Positions 23,489 through 34,331 of a stretch of DNA of 64,000 nucleotides are shown here, one piece after another. This stretch comes from Cryptomeria japonica (Eukaryota; Streptophyta; Pinopsida; Cupressales; Cupressaceae): assembly GCF_030272615.1 (NCBI RefSeq), contig NC_081405.1, positions 569,593,095 through 569,657,094 on the forward strand, in the 5' to 3' direction. The notes under the pieces are model-generated. The model had not been told where the DNA came from and did not search any database. It was given only the letters and a program-made list of their open reading frames with translations. Within the stretch, counting starts at the first letter, position 1. Each line of letters opens with the position of its first letter. Both the position numbers and the translations under genes were made by a program.

Positions 23489-23570
23489 CAACAAAGTCTC
23501 CTATGTTGACTATAAATCTAAGTGTGATACATTACTTGCAGAGATTGGTCGCTTATCTACACACTCTTAG
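23489..23570 (+). pseudogene. RPA1: RPA1-like C-terminal domain, 3' part
   Basis: Directly after the ACGAT duplication the sequence encodes NKVSYVDYKSKCDTLLAEIG, then RLSTHS and a stop (TAG 23568-23570). It continues the frame ending KVTI at 371 without any shift. The pattern matches the last beta-strand and helix of RPA1 (VDY...C..LL..I..L). The insertion therefore happened in a frame that was still open in this part. Confidence 0.8.
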
Positions 23571-24609
23571 ATTTATTAGGCATTTTGCCTAATTACCAAA
23601 CTTTTTGTTCATGATATAGTTATTACATTAGAAAATGTACATATTTAATAGTATTACATTTTTTCTTTGAATACTGCATTATGTACAACTTTTTCCTATA
23701 TTAAGATAATTCTACTTACAAATACAAACAATTATCTTCTATGCATACATGACTACATATATATATATGTATATGTATATTTCTTAGATAAACATCAGGT
23801 TGCATAAAAATTACAGTCTTATCTCTTTGAAATTCTTTCCTTGCCACATAATCTTTTTTACTCTCATGCTTATTACTTTTGCATGTACTATTATAATCAA
23901 AGTTTGCCAATAAATAGATATGTTTATATGTTTATGCACATCTAACTATACAAGATTTCAAACTCTTTGAGGAAACTCGCTCTTGCATTGGACAATACGT
24001 TTAACTGTATACTCATCTATACTGGTTAATTGCCTTGCAGAATAAATTTGCTTTCCTTGAGATTCCTCTCATATATATGTACTTACTGCTCATGCTTTCC
24101 TCTACAATAACATATTTACATTTATCTCAAAATTCCACTTGTCTATTTCTTTCATGCATTAATAATTATTGAGCAATAATTTTCTTGAACTATGCACTTT
24201 CTATAATCTTGGCATACTTTCCAATATCTCTTTTACCTTCCATTCTCAGCTTTAATTACTCTCTTTGTGTATGATGGAAAGATTGTTATTTATATTCTTA
24301 TATACAGAGTACATACTCATGTATGCTAGTTACTCACCTTCCAGAATACAAAATGATTTCCTTCAAATTTGTTTCCTATAAAGGTATTTACAATTCAATG
24401 CACTTTCCTATACATTTCATTACTTGCATTTATATCTTTGTTTCCACTTTTTGTGTATCATATGTATATACTTCAGTATATCTGCACACATATATAAGTA
24501 TCTATAAATAAATAAGTATTTGCATAAAATTTATACATATATGCACATATATATCTTTTTTTTTCTGCATATCGATTTGTACACATATACAAGAATATAA
24601 TTATTGACA
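23571..24609. other. AT-rich non-coding stretch
   Basis: Many TATATATGTATA-type runs (for example 23757-23781, 24475-24560) and no convincing coding frame. If RPA1 and RepHel belong to one Helitron, this is the spacer between them. Confidence 0.6.
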
Positions 24610-25115
24610 TTTATAGAATTTTATATATATACATGTGTATTTCTATATGTGCATATCTATATATATAGATGTCTATATATTTGATTGATATGTATATATA
24701 CATACATCTGTATGTAACAAAAATTACTATATCTGTGCATATGTATATTTCAATAATGCCTTAAAGGAAGTCACTGACGAGAACACAACTACACAAAAGA
24801 ATAGTACAGATTTGATAAACCAGTTTACAAAACCCATACATTTCTAAAAATTACTCAACCAACCTTGTATATACTAACTAACACAGAGTTATATAATTTT
24901 ACATATATACACGTGTATTTATATATGTGCATATCTATGTATGCAGGTATTCACATACTTCATTGACATGTATATATACATCTGTACATATATATCAACA
25001 AAATGACAACAATAAAACTACACAAAAGAACAGTGCAGAATCAATTAAACATCATAAAAGCAATTTACAAAACCCATACGTTTCTAAAAATTACTCAACC
25101 AACCATGTATACACT

Positions 25116-25133
25116 AACAAACACAAAGTTATA
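25116..25133. repeat. LINE target-site duplication, left copy
   Basis: AACAAACACAAAGTTATA (18 bp) recurs with one mismatch at 26928-26945, on the other side of the insertion. An 18-bp duplication fits non-LTR retrotransposition. Confidence 0.8.
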
Positions 25134-25134
25134 A

Positions 25135-25659
25135 CCCATTAATGGGTCCTGGAGGGTTAGTCCCCTATCAGAATCAACAAAGGACGAGGTTAAATGGGAA
25201 CCGCCAGCAAAGCAGTGGATTAAAATTAATTTTGATGCGGCCTCTAAGGGGAATCTGGGTATCTCAGGAGTGGGATTAGTTACAAGAGATGATAAAGGGG
25301 TTATCCTATTCAAGGGGGCTCGACGAATACAGAATGGGACAAATAACGAAGCGGAAGCACAAGCGGCACTAATGGCTACGGAATTGGCCATAAACATGAA
25401 AGTATCAAAATTACATTTGGAAGGGGATTCCCAAGTGGTTATCAACGCAATAGCAAAAGGTAAAACCCCCTCTTGGAAACTATCTCATTGGGTGGAGATA
25501 ATACGTGAAAAACTCACCTCTTTTGAAGCTTTTCGGGTTTCCCATGTCAGAAGAAGCGCTAACGCAGTGGCAGACCTTCTCTCAAATGATGGGTGTGATA
25601 TGACATGCCAAGTGGCCAAGTGGTGGAAGGGTAATGGTAGTGTATGGAAGTGGTATTAA
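25135..25659 (+). pseudogene. LINE ORF2 C-terminus: RNase H
   Basis: The frame enters at the insertion junction and has KWEPPAKQWIKINFDAASKG, GISGVGLVTRDDKG, NNEAEAQAAL, LEGDSQVV and SANAVADLLS. The acidic catalytic positions (D of NFD, E of NEAE, D of EGDS, D of VADLL) are all present. This is the archaeal-like RNase H (RVT_3 type) that plant L1-clade LINEs carry after the reverse transcriptase. It would remove the RNA template during target-primed reverse transcription. The RT and endonuclease parts are missing because of 5' truncation. A captured stand-alone RNase H gene is a less likely alternative. Confidence 0.85.
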
Positions 25660-25981
25660 TGCAGTTCTGGAAGATACAAACCAGTAAGCACGCTAGACAA
25701 CTCGCAAGGATGAGTAATCACTATCACTGGCATAATAGTTAATGTGGCAATTCAAAAGTATAGAGTCTTGGTTCGAGACAATGGCGGCGGGCAGGAAATC
25801 TACTATGAAATCTCTTTCCATTAAATTCACAGATCATGCATTGATTCCTAGTTGCAAATGACGGTGGAGTTATAATTAATTTGAAAGTTGTGCAATGCAT
25901 TCGCCAAAAACTGGATTAATGAAGGTTGTTTATGTCTTTGCAGTTTAAATTTTCTGGTTTAACAGGTTGTGAGCAGTTTCA

Positions 25982-26440
25982 ATGGAGGCAAATTTCATGC
26001 TCCGAACTGAGAAGAAATTGGTCCCTTTCCTGGGAATGATTTCAGACAAGCCCTTGCAAGGTCTTTTCAAATACAAGGAAGAGAAGTTGTGGAGTGTTGC
26101 TTGGTTAATTCTGGGGGAGGAATTGGTGCATATCCATTTTCGGTACAAAACAAATATGGAGGTTTACTCATTGATAATGGCCTGGGCATGTGAATTCGCG
26201 CCTAAAGTGGAGAAAATCAAGCTAACAATGAAAAAGCTTGTTGATGGGGATTACCTAATTAGTCTAGATTCTATTCTAGAATGGGTGATCCCTCAAACAG
26301 GAATCCGAATCTGGGAAGGCGAAGCAGAGGAGGAGATACTTTCGTTTGTCAGGGGACCAGAGAGTCGTTTAAAGGAGCAATGCAAGGAACAAGCTCGCAT
26401 TGGCTGGGAAGCCATGAAGCTCTATGTCAAGTTGATATGA
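25982..26440 (+). CDS. ORF of unknown function downstream of the LINE RNase H
   Basis: 152 codons, intact, starting MEANFMLRTEKKLVPFLGMI. It has a mixed alpha/beta character with WSVAWLILGEELVHIHF, MEVYSLIMAWACEF, LISLDSILEWVIPQTG and a charged C-terminal helix (RGPESRLKEQCKEQARIG). After the TGA, another frame continues with MEVGRELGDRFEEG, LASLEGDPNFGN and later KGKALVDIDDEERKMSSQSD, so the original protein may have been longer. It lies inside the LINE target duplications, so it moved with the LINE. I do not recognise the family. Confidence 0.45.
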   Translation: MEANFMLRTEKKLVPFLGMISDKPLQGLFKYKEEKLWSVAWLILGEELVHIHFRYKTNMEVYSLIMAWACEFAPKVEKIKLTMKKLVDGDYLISLDSILEWVIPQTGIRIWEGEAEEEILSFVRGPESRLKEQCKEQARIGWEAMKLYVKLI

Positions 26441-27540
26441 ACAGATGAGGTCCTTAAGTCACTTAAGATGGTGGCATGCATGGAGGTGGGAAGAGAGCTT
26501 GGGGACCGATTCGAGGAGGGGAGAGCGGTACAGTTTCTAGCTAGCCTGGAAGGTGACCCAAACTTTGGGAACTAGACTGTATTCCAAAGACGAAGACTGA
26601 AGCGGCCAAAGGGAAAGCCTTGGTAGATATCGATGATGAGGAGAGGAAGATGTCGAGCCAGAGCGACTCGGATTAAGCAGTCAGGGTGCCAAAATATGTG
26701 TTTTTTTTGCTTTCTGCCTTTGTTGGTTTTAACAAAAACTTTTATGGATTACTATAATATGTCGTGCATGAATGCACAGTACTGCGATACATCTTTTTTT
26801 GTTTTCGCTGGAACATTGCATTGTAGTTTTGAACTGATTTGGGGCTGATGTTGATATCTGTTTGGCCTTGTAGATTGTAGCTTTTTCCTTGAAAATTAAT
26901 ATATCCAAAATTACCAATCAAAAAACAAACAAACACAGAGTTATATAATTTTATATATATACACGTGTATATATATATGTGCATATCTATGTATACAGGT
27001 ATTCACATACTTCATTAACATGTATATATACATACATATATATATATATACACACCTGTTCCTATGTATAGTTATATATATCTGTGCATATGCATCTCGC
27101 AATGAACTGACCATCACCAAACTAAACAAAAAAACTAGTACCACATAGATTAAGCAATTTTCAATTCCCATTCATTCTGAATACATACTTCAATGCTTTC
27201 TCTCTTCACTTATGAAAATTCTAACATACCTCTATTCTCTTCGAAATATTAGATATCTATTGAGCCTTCCACTCAAGAAGGCGATGCTGTCAAGTCGAGA
27301 AGAAAGCAAACCAATAGAACTTACTATGCAAAGAATAGAGGGAATATCTCCAACAAAGGCCAATTCAAGCGTCATGCACAACAAACATCTGATAGTAACT
27401 CAGAAAATTTATTACAACCAGAAAGCAATGACCTTGAGAAAAGTAATGTGCCTCGAACACATTCTACTACTCCTGAACTTTCCCTAAAGACACCTTCATT
27501 CCTACATGCATTATCTAATTTCTGAAAAACAATTGATAGG

Positions 27541-28017
27541 TTGGAGGTCACAGAGGCATGTACTATTTGTAAAGAAAACTATATGGGCATGACAATTAAA
27601 AAAATCAAGCATGTACTTATGTGTATGAGATGTTCTGCTGAAAGAGGCCTCCACCGTTTCTCATTATCAAACAATATGGACCCAAGTGAGAAACCTTCTA
27701 TTTTAAAGTGTCTTTCTCAAGTGGAAGAAATGCTCATAGCAAGGATTTCCCCTTTTTTGCAAGTTACACATGCAAGGGGAGGACAATATAAGTATTCTGG
27801 ATACACAATTAACTTCCCACAAGATATTTTAGAAATTGCATTATCATTGCCTCACCAAATTCAACATTTAGAAATCCTTATTGTCAGTAGAACTAATCTA
27901 CAAGGATTAACCTATGACTGTTATGTCAATAGATTTCACCTCATGAATGCATTGACTTACAAAATAAAACATGACCAGTACTACAAAGATGTTGTCATTG
28001 ATTTAGATGTAGTATAG
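27541..28017 (+). pseudogene. Helitron helicase N-terminal region (DUF6570-like)
   Basis: ACTICKENYMGMTIKKIK and LMCMRCSAERGLHRFS form CxxC pairs. SNNMDPSEKPSILKCLSQVE, EMLIARISPFLQV, GGQYKYSGYTINFPQDI and the later LQGLTYDCYVNRFHLMNAL follow. This is the part that precedes the Rep domain in plant RepHel proteins. Upstream, 27212-27540 looks like a basic, Ser/Pro-rich start of the same protein in shifted frames. A TAG at 28015 breaks the frame before the next domain. Confidence 0.7.
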
Positions 28018-29800
28018 CTATTAGCACAACACAACACTAACATTTCAGAGCTTTTTCATTCAGTACCTTCGCCTCAAGAAGATTCTGTACAAGAAATTCC
28101 TACTGTGGTAAACATTAACAATGAAGAAGAAATAATAGAAAACTCTTCTTCATTCATTCCACAACTTCCATCATTAATACCTGAACTTGATGCCATCAAA
28201 AAAATCCTACATCTAGATAATACCAACAACAATGTTGTTCCTTGGCCACAAATCAGTACATCACCGATCAATGAGTACAATACAAAAGGCCTACTTTCAA
28301 TGGAATTCTCCACACTCTTCCCTAATGGAATGGCTTTACCACTACAAGACAGAGAAAGGCATGTACATTTACATGAATATGCTTTGCACTTGATCAAATA
28401 TTATGATCAAATATTTGGACAACATGTCCATTTTAGATATTATATCTACAACCTTATGATGAGGCATCAATCTCAACAATCAGCTATTGTTTTCATTAAG
28501 ACAAATCTAGAAGATTCTCTTCCACTAAATCTTCATGGTCTAAGAGAATACTTGCAGAACACACCATCAAATGAATTACTAAATTATATCATGCGAGATG
28601 ATGCCTCTTTGCGTGGTACACATGCATTTTGGAGAAAATCCTGGAGAGACCTTACAACAATGATAGAACAGTTAGGTGCGCCTACATTGTTCTTTACCCT
28701 AAGATCAGCTGATACAAAATGGCTTGACCTACATAAGTTGTTCCTAAAAAATAGTCAAGTACTGTGCACCACAACAGAAGATAGTCTATTGAAAATTTAG
28801 TCAATAATCCACATATAACATCTTTATACTTGCACTTAAGATTTCTAATCTTTCGTGATGAAGTCATTGTCAAACACCTGCATGCCACTGACCACTGGGA
28901 TAGATATGAATGGTAACACCGGGGCTCTACCAATATTCATGGCTTTCTTTGGTTGCCACAAGCACCTAATATTGACAACCTTGATTGGTCAAACCATGCA
29001 AGAATCCAATCAGTTAAGAACTTCTTTGACCAGTACATCACAACATGGAATCCACCCACTGAAGAGGATCGCTTAAACAGACAATATATGCCTACCATTT
29101 CAGAGCCGTGTCTTTCAGATATAGAAATCATATCCAGATCAGAGCCTTGCATTGATTACACTAAATTAGAGAATCTTGTTCAGCGACATACAAAGTGTTA
29201 TGAGTATACCTGCTTGAAAAAAAAAAATCAACACTTGAATGTCGGTACAAAGCACCTTGGCCTGAACAACATGACTCATCATTGACATTAGACCACAATA
29301 ATAACCCGTAATACAAGCCAGCAAGGAATGATAGTCATCTCAATGTTCACAACCCAACGATGCTCACCATATGGAGGGCTAATGTTGATTGTCAACCAGT
29401 ATGCTCCAAAAAGGCAGTTCTACAATATATCTCAAAATATGCATCCAAAACTGAACATAAATTAGAAAGGCATACTGACATGCTAAAACGCATTTTTGGA
29501 TCAACAAATTCCGAAGATACAATTCTGTTGGCATACCAAAGATTCATGATCGGAATTGTTGCTGATAGGGACATTAGCACTCAAGAAACTGGTCACATGC
29601 TGCTTAAACTCCCATTGATCTCTCGCACATGTCAGTTGGTGACCCTCAATGTTGGGAAAAGAATCTTCCAACGTATAGTAAACTATGATGAAGGATCATA
29701 GACATTCATTTCCTTTGTTTCTAATTACATGAAAAGACCATCAGAGTTAGCAAACCTAACTTTGCTCCATTCAGCTTAGCAATATACTTACTCTGAACAA
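28018..29800 (+). pseudogene. Helitron_like_N and HUH/Y2 Rep nuclease domain
   Basis: MEFSTLFPNGMALPL, HLHEYALHLIKYYDQIFG and QLGAPTLFFTLRSADTKW are Helitron_like_N hallmarks. The Rep nuclease follows: EW-stop-HRGSTNIHGFLWLPQAP at 28908-28958 is the HUH region and AVLQYISKYASKTE (29416-29457) is the two-tyrosine motif. Rep nicks DNA and joins strands in rolling-circle transposition. TAA at 28914 fits CAA to TAA. The first His of the HxH pair is Asn (AAT at 28932), so metal binding would be lost. Frameshifts near 28850, 29200 and 29290 break it further. Confidence 0.85.
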
Positions 29801-30005
29801 CGCAAACCATGTAAATGGATGAGAAGAAAGGTACTAGAAATTATAAACATGTACCCACAGTACAAATTTACCTTCAGAAGATAACACCACTTTTGAAAGT
29901 TTCTATTGGACTGAATTACTTTTCTACAAACCATTTTGTAGCATCCCTCTACACATAAGTACCTCAACTGATGAAATTATAATAAATTGGAAACATCTTT
30001 AGAGT

Positions 30006-31778
30006 ATGCATTACATCCGCTGGCATGTAAATGGCAATGAAGAACACATGACCATAGAAAATAGCGAATACCTGCAATCACAAGACATTCCACAATTTAC
30101 TAATCAAGATCTCTATGAATGGGAGTTCTTGTCACAGATGGGAGCATCAAACAACTTTGACGTTGCTACTCTTCAAATGCTTGGCAAATGTGATTTTGAT
30201 CTTAATTTTAATTGGAGTACTTCAATACCTAATGAAATGCTCCATACAAAAGTATCTCAATTCATTTCGGTGGAGAAAAGCCAATCATCCCACACCCTTG
30301 CCAACCTACATTCAAATGCACCCGCTAACTATGAGCTTGCAACAAACCAAATTACTACAGTTGATATTTTAAAAACCCATGTTGCATAGAATTCGAATTT
30401 CTCACCATTATGTTTAATTATTCAAGGCACATCAGGTGTTGGAAAGTCATTTCTTATTGACTATATACATAGACAGTTAAATTCCCATTTAGATCTTGGA
30501 CAATACCCATTGCTTGTACTAGGACCAACAGGTATTTCCGCATATAATATCGAAGCTACCACAATCCATGTTGCCCTCTGTATACCTATTCAAGAATGCA
30601 AACCCTTAACAGGTCATTCATTATTAATGTTTCAAGAGAAATGCAAACATTTACATTACATTTTGATAGATAAAATAAGATTTGTTTGCCCTCAATTACT
30701 GATAAAGATTGATAAGAGATTGCGAGAAGCTTTTCCCACCAAACAACATGAATTGTTTGTAGCCATCTCAATCATCTTGGTTGGTGATCTTGCACAACTT
30801 TCCCCAGTTGTGGATAAATCATTATATGCATCCCACTCAACAATGCTAACTCTATGGCACACATTCAATAATGTTGTCACCTTGGATGTTTCATTTTGAC
30901 AACAAGGTACAAGCTCTTCATAGATGCAATTCCCTAAAATATTGCTTAATATATGCAACACAACACCATTGCAAATAGACTGGGAAAGCCTACAAATGCG
31001 GTTAACCCATTCTTTGACTCTTGATCAGAACAACCAATTCAGCCAACAGAAGCATTTGTTAGCAACAAATGTATCTTCAAGTGCACACAACATTAAAATG
31101 TTGAAACAATTGCATCACCCATTGCATGTGCAACAACAATCATTCCACATCAGAAAGATAAAACAAACACATCAAGAAGAACAACTATCATTTGAAATCC
31201 TTCTTTCTATAGACTAGGAAGTAATGCTTATTGCAAATTTATGGATAGAAGTTGACCTTGTCAATGGTGCTTTGGGTCAAATCAAAATGATTGTCTACGA
31301 TGCAGGTTCTAAACCACCCGATTTGCCAAAATATGTGGTGGTTCTCTTCCAACATTATAGTGGCCCATCATGGGATCCAACAAATCCAAAACATGTTCCC
31401 ATATCACCAATTACTAGAGGAAACCACACACAAATTCCATTATAAATGGCATGGGGTATTACTATTCACAAATCACAAGGTCTGACACTAGACTTTGCAA
31501 CAGTTGACATTGGGAAAACAGAGAAACGAGGCCTTACATTTACAACGCTTTCTAGAGTGAAATCAATTAACCCCCTGCCGATTCACCTGACTTTCACCTA
31601 CAAAAGGTACTCAAGGTTGCAAGATGATGCATCAACCATTCTAAGGAAAAAAGAAGAGGATCGTTTGCTAAAGCTTTCCCACATCACGAAAGAAAATTAC
31701 TTCCAAAACAAACATAATCAGGTACTCAAACCACAACTTCATTGCAATTTTACATACTGGATATTTTCTATCAATTGA
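30006..31778 (+). pseudogene. Helitron PIF1-type helicase domain
   Basis: A linker with NQDLYEWEFLSQMGA precedes the helicase. Walker A is IIQGTSGVGKSFLID (30418-30462), then LVLGPTGISAYNI. Walker B reads HYILIDKIRF (about 30655-30685), with Lys where the family has the catalytic Glu. Motif III is LVGDLAQLSPVVD (30778-30816). The C-terminal motif WGITIHKSQGLTLDFATVDI (31452) leads to LTFTTLSRVKS and FTYKRYSRLQDD. A PIF1-like helicase unwinds DNA ahead of the rolling-circle fork. Stops at 30387, 30897, 31215 and 31443 and indels between the parts show it is a pseudogene. Confidence 0.9.
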
Positions 31779-33305
31779 TTCAAAGCATTACAATATTCAC
31801 ACTTTGTAGGATCAACATCAAATGTAACCAATATTAAATTCAGTATAAAATTGAACGAGGCTCTTAGAGGTGAAAACTCTACACGAATGAGGTACACCTC
31901 TATCATCCACTATTTGTTCCACTATTTAACTACCTTGCAAATATACTTCTTCTAATATTTACCAAAATTCTTTTTTGATACAATTTTATTTATCACAGGT
32001 ATCAAATGGAAGCCAACGAAGCAACCTACAAAACAAAACAAGCACATTAACCAAATACAACAGCAATAAAATCTGTAAGTACGTCCAATTACAATCATTA
32101 ATATTCTACACCTATTGAATACATTTGCAATTTCATAATACACTTTATTACTCACAAGGAAATCTTCATACAATCACAATTTCCTAATACAATTTATTTC
32201 TCATAGGTTTAAGATGATATACATCAGATGGATATACATGTCTACAATACAAACCATTTAGATTAAGTTCTCTTTCTCGTCAACTTCTTATTTTGAGAAC
32301 AACTATAAACATTGACTAGGTTTTCTACAGTGTCAATACTATATACTAAATATCAATAAAATTACTCAATTTAACTTTAATAGCATTCTCTCATTATGAT
32401 GCATTAACATTTCCAGGTTGCCCCCGTTTTTAGATTTCACCTTTTGCTGGAGATCACCATCCAATAGACTAATGTCATTAGTATCAAAGGTATGTGTCCT
32501 CTTTTTTTTTATTTGCAAACTAAACTACTTTCTGTTTTAATGAGATTAGATTGCAGTTCATTAGACGCAGGGTTGTTGCATAATGGTAGCATTTTCCATG
32601 CTTTGCCACCTCCTCATCATCAAGTAACTGTTACATAATGCCATTAAATTGCAGGGTTGTTGCATATTGGTAGGGTTTTCTATGCTTTGCCACTTCCTCA
32701 TTGTCAAGTATTTTACTCAATCTACAATACAAACCCTTTTTCTCTGCAAGGTAAATGCCTTTCTGTTTTATTAGTGCTTGTTTGTTCATTTCCTCCAATT
32801 TGAAGTACTCATACAATTTATTCCTCACAGGTTTTTGATGATATAAATTAGACGCATTTCAACAAAAGGTTGTATAACATGCTACCGTTACCAACATGGG
32901 GGATGGAGGGTGGATAACAACCTTTTTCTGGGTCCAACAAATACTATTGGTTGGGATTAATACAGCCTACAATACAAACCATTTAGAACAAGTACTCTTT
33001 ATGGTGCTTTAATTCTGTTGTAAAAAATACTCTTCATGGGAATTTCTTTCTGTACATCATGTTGCATTCAGGAGCATGGGGGATGGTGGGTGGACAACTT
33101 TTTATTTTGGGAACAACTATAACCATTGGTTGGGTTTTGTACAGTGCCAATACTATTTACAATATATTAAAAAAAATATTCAGTTCCAATTTTATTGCAT
33201 TGTCTAATTATAATGTCGAACAAAAAAGATTCTTGTAATTTTACAATTCCTTTAGAATCTGACCTATTGGCCTCTTGTTGTGGGCATTCCCTCTGCAACT
33301 GCTAG
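31779..33305. repeat. Degenerate repeats downstream of the Helitron helicase
   Basis: No coding frame. Three imperfect copies of a segment with GGGTTGTTGCAT/CATGGGGGATGG and TTGGTTGGG..TACAGTGCCAATACTAT occur near 32280-32350, 32880-32990 and 33060-33175. A short tandem duplication (GCAGGGTTGTTGCATA) is at 32566 and 32652. The Helitron 3' end may lie here, but no CTRR end with hairpin was convincing. Confidence 0.55.
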
Positions 33306-33627
33306 TTTATTGTCTTAGAGTGTTATATAGTCTTGACTTTTAATATTCAATTTTAAGTTTTAATATTTTATTTTTTGAAAAAAAAATCTTTAATTTAATT
33401 TAGTTTAATTGATTTGTTTGTTACTACAATCTATTTTTTATATTTATGTGATTCATTAAGAAAAGTAAAAATAGTCCAAGGGGTTGAGCTTAACTGGTTA
33501 AAACACTGGGTTCTCACTGTGGAGACCCAAGTTCAATTCCCAATAGGGACATCTAAAGTGGAATTCTAAGCTGTGACTCTTGGCCTTCCAAAGGATGGGG
33601 AAGGTCTTGGGTCAATCTAATCAAAAC

Positions 33628-33659
<32 letters not shown>

Positions 33660-33893
33660 TCAAAAAATATTGTGGCTACGACCTATTACCTATTAAAAAA
33701 ACAAGTAAATATAAATTCTTTATGACATTGGCCAATGTTATTGGTATTTGTTTATCATAGTGGAGGATTATACCATGTTGTAATATTTTGACTCATGAAT
33801 TGCTTTACAATATGTTGTAAAGGAAATTGGGGATCTAACATTTGAGTCTTTGTGTAATAATTATCATAAAATTTGGTAATTTATTATTATAAA
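33306..33893 (+). repeat. 348-bp dispersed repeat, copy A, interrupted by a SINE
   Basis: AT-rich, non-coding. It aligns in reverse complement with 55806-56153 over the full length, with few mismatches. Removing 240 bases (SINE plus one target copy) leaves exactly 348 bp, the length of the other copy. The landmark TATGACATTGGCCAATGTTA is in both. Confidence 0.9.
33474..33702 (+). mobile_element. tRNA-derived SINE
   Basis: 229 bp flanked by 11-bp duplications AAGTAAAAATA (33463-33473) and AAGTAAATATA (33703-33713). An A-box-like GAGCTTAACTGGTTAAA lies near 33486 and a B-box-like GTTCAATTCC at 33531-33540, the internal RNA polymerase III promoter of tRNA-derived SINEs. An (ATA)n microsatellite is at about 33627-33657 and a short A-rich end at 33695-33700. 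The empty site is present in the reverse-complement copy at 55806-56153. The stretch is not a tRNA gene: no cloverleaf is intact. Confidence 0.85.
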
Positions 33894-33955
33894 TATTAGT
33901 TTAAACTAGCAGAGAAAAGATATAAACAACACATAACAACTGAAAGCAAATTAAG

Positions 33956-34135
33956 ACTAGCATATATACCTTAACTTTTAATTTAATCTATATAAAATAT
34001 GCCAAGAGATATCTTTCTTGAGGTACATATTTTAACTTTAGAGTTTAAATTTCATTAAAAATAGGTGCCTCGAGAAGGATATCTCTCAACGAATTTCATA
34101 TAGATTAAATTAAAATTTAAGGTATATATGCTAGT
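33956..34135. repeat. Inverted-repeat (MITE-like) element with 80-bp arms
   Basis: ACTAGCATATATACCTTAA at the left pairs with TTAAGGTATATATGCTAGT at the right. Pairing continues through TTTAATTTAATCTATATRAA and GAGATATC..CTTGAGG versus CCTCGAGAAGGATATCTC. The loop is about 20 bases. I see no clear target duplication. It is a candidate source of small RNA if transcribed. Confidence 0.75.
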
Positions 34136-34331
34136 GGCAGTCGTGTGGAGCAACGCGGAAAACATAAAATAAATCAACATATGATTATATAGTATCTTTT
34201 TTATTAAAATAGATTATATTATAATAAATTATTATACTATTACGCAAAGATGTATGAATTTTTTTGTATCTATTATGACTATTGTTTATAATATATATCT
34301 GTTGCATGATCAAAGGAAATACTAAAATATA

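Larger units (their letters stand above)
25134..26927 (+). mobile_element. 5'-truncated LINE with RNase H and an extra downstream ORF
   Basis: 1794 bp bounded by an 18-bp target duplication. The ORF2 frame is open right from the left junction, as expected for 5' truncation, and ends with an RNase H. The 3' end reads TGAAAATTAATATATCC, then TTACCAATCAAAAAAC, a typical plant LINE tail with a short A-rich end. A second ORF lies between RNase H and the tail. Confidence 0.8.
24610..27090. repeat. Degenerate tandem repeat of about 230 bp, split by the LINE
   Basis: Units contain ACTACACAAAAGAA.AGT, CAAAACCCATACRTTTCTAA, ATTACTCAACCAACC, ACACARAGTTATA and CACGTGTAT..ATATGTGCATATC. Copies are at about 24788-25016 and 25017-25133 continuing at 26946-27060. 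A more degenerate copy starts near 24610. The LINE at 25134-26927 interrupts the second unit. Confidence 0.75.
27212..31778 (+). mobile_element. Helitron RepHel region (termini not located)
   Basis: In order there are a zinc-binding/DUF6570-like N-terminal region, a Helitron_like_N domain, a HUH/Y2 Rep nuclease and a PIF1-type helicase, all on the plus strand. That order is diagnostic for an autonomous Helitron. Stops, frameshifts and catalytic substitutions show it is dead. I could not place the TC start or the CTRR end with its hairpin. Confidence 0.85.

Noticed and set aside
31779-33305. Helitron 3' terminus
   Set aside because: Several CTAA/CTAG strings exist but none has a convincing GC hairpin just upstream.
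33474-33560. tRNA gene
   Set aside because: A- and B-box-like motifs are present but no cloverleaf or anticodon arm; the flanking target duplications identify a SINE.
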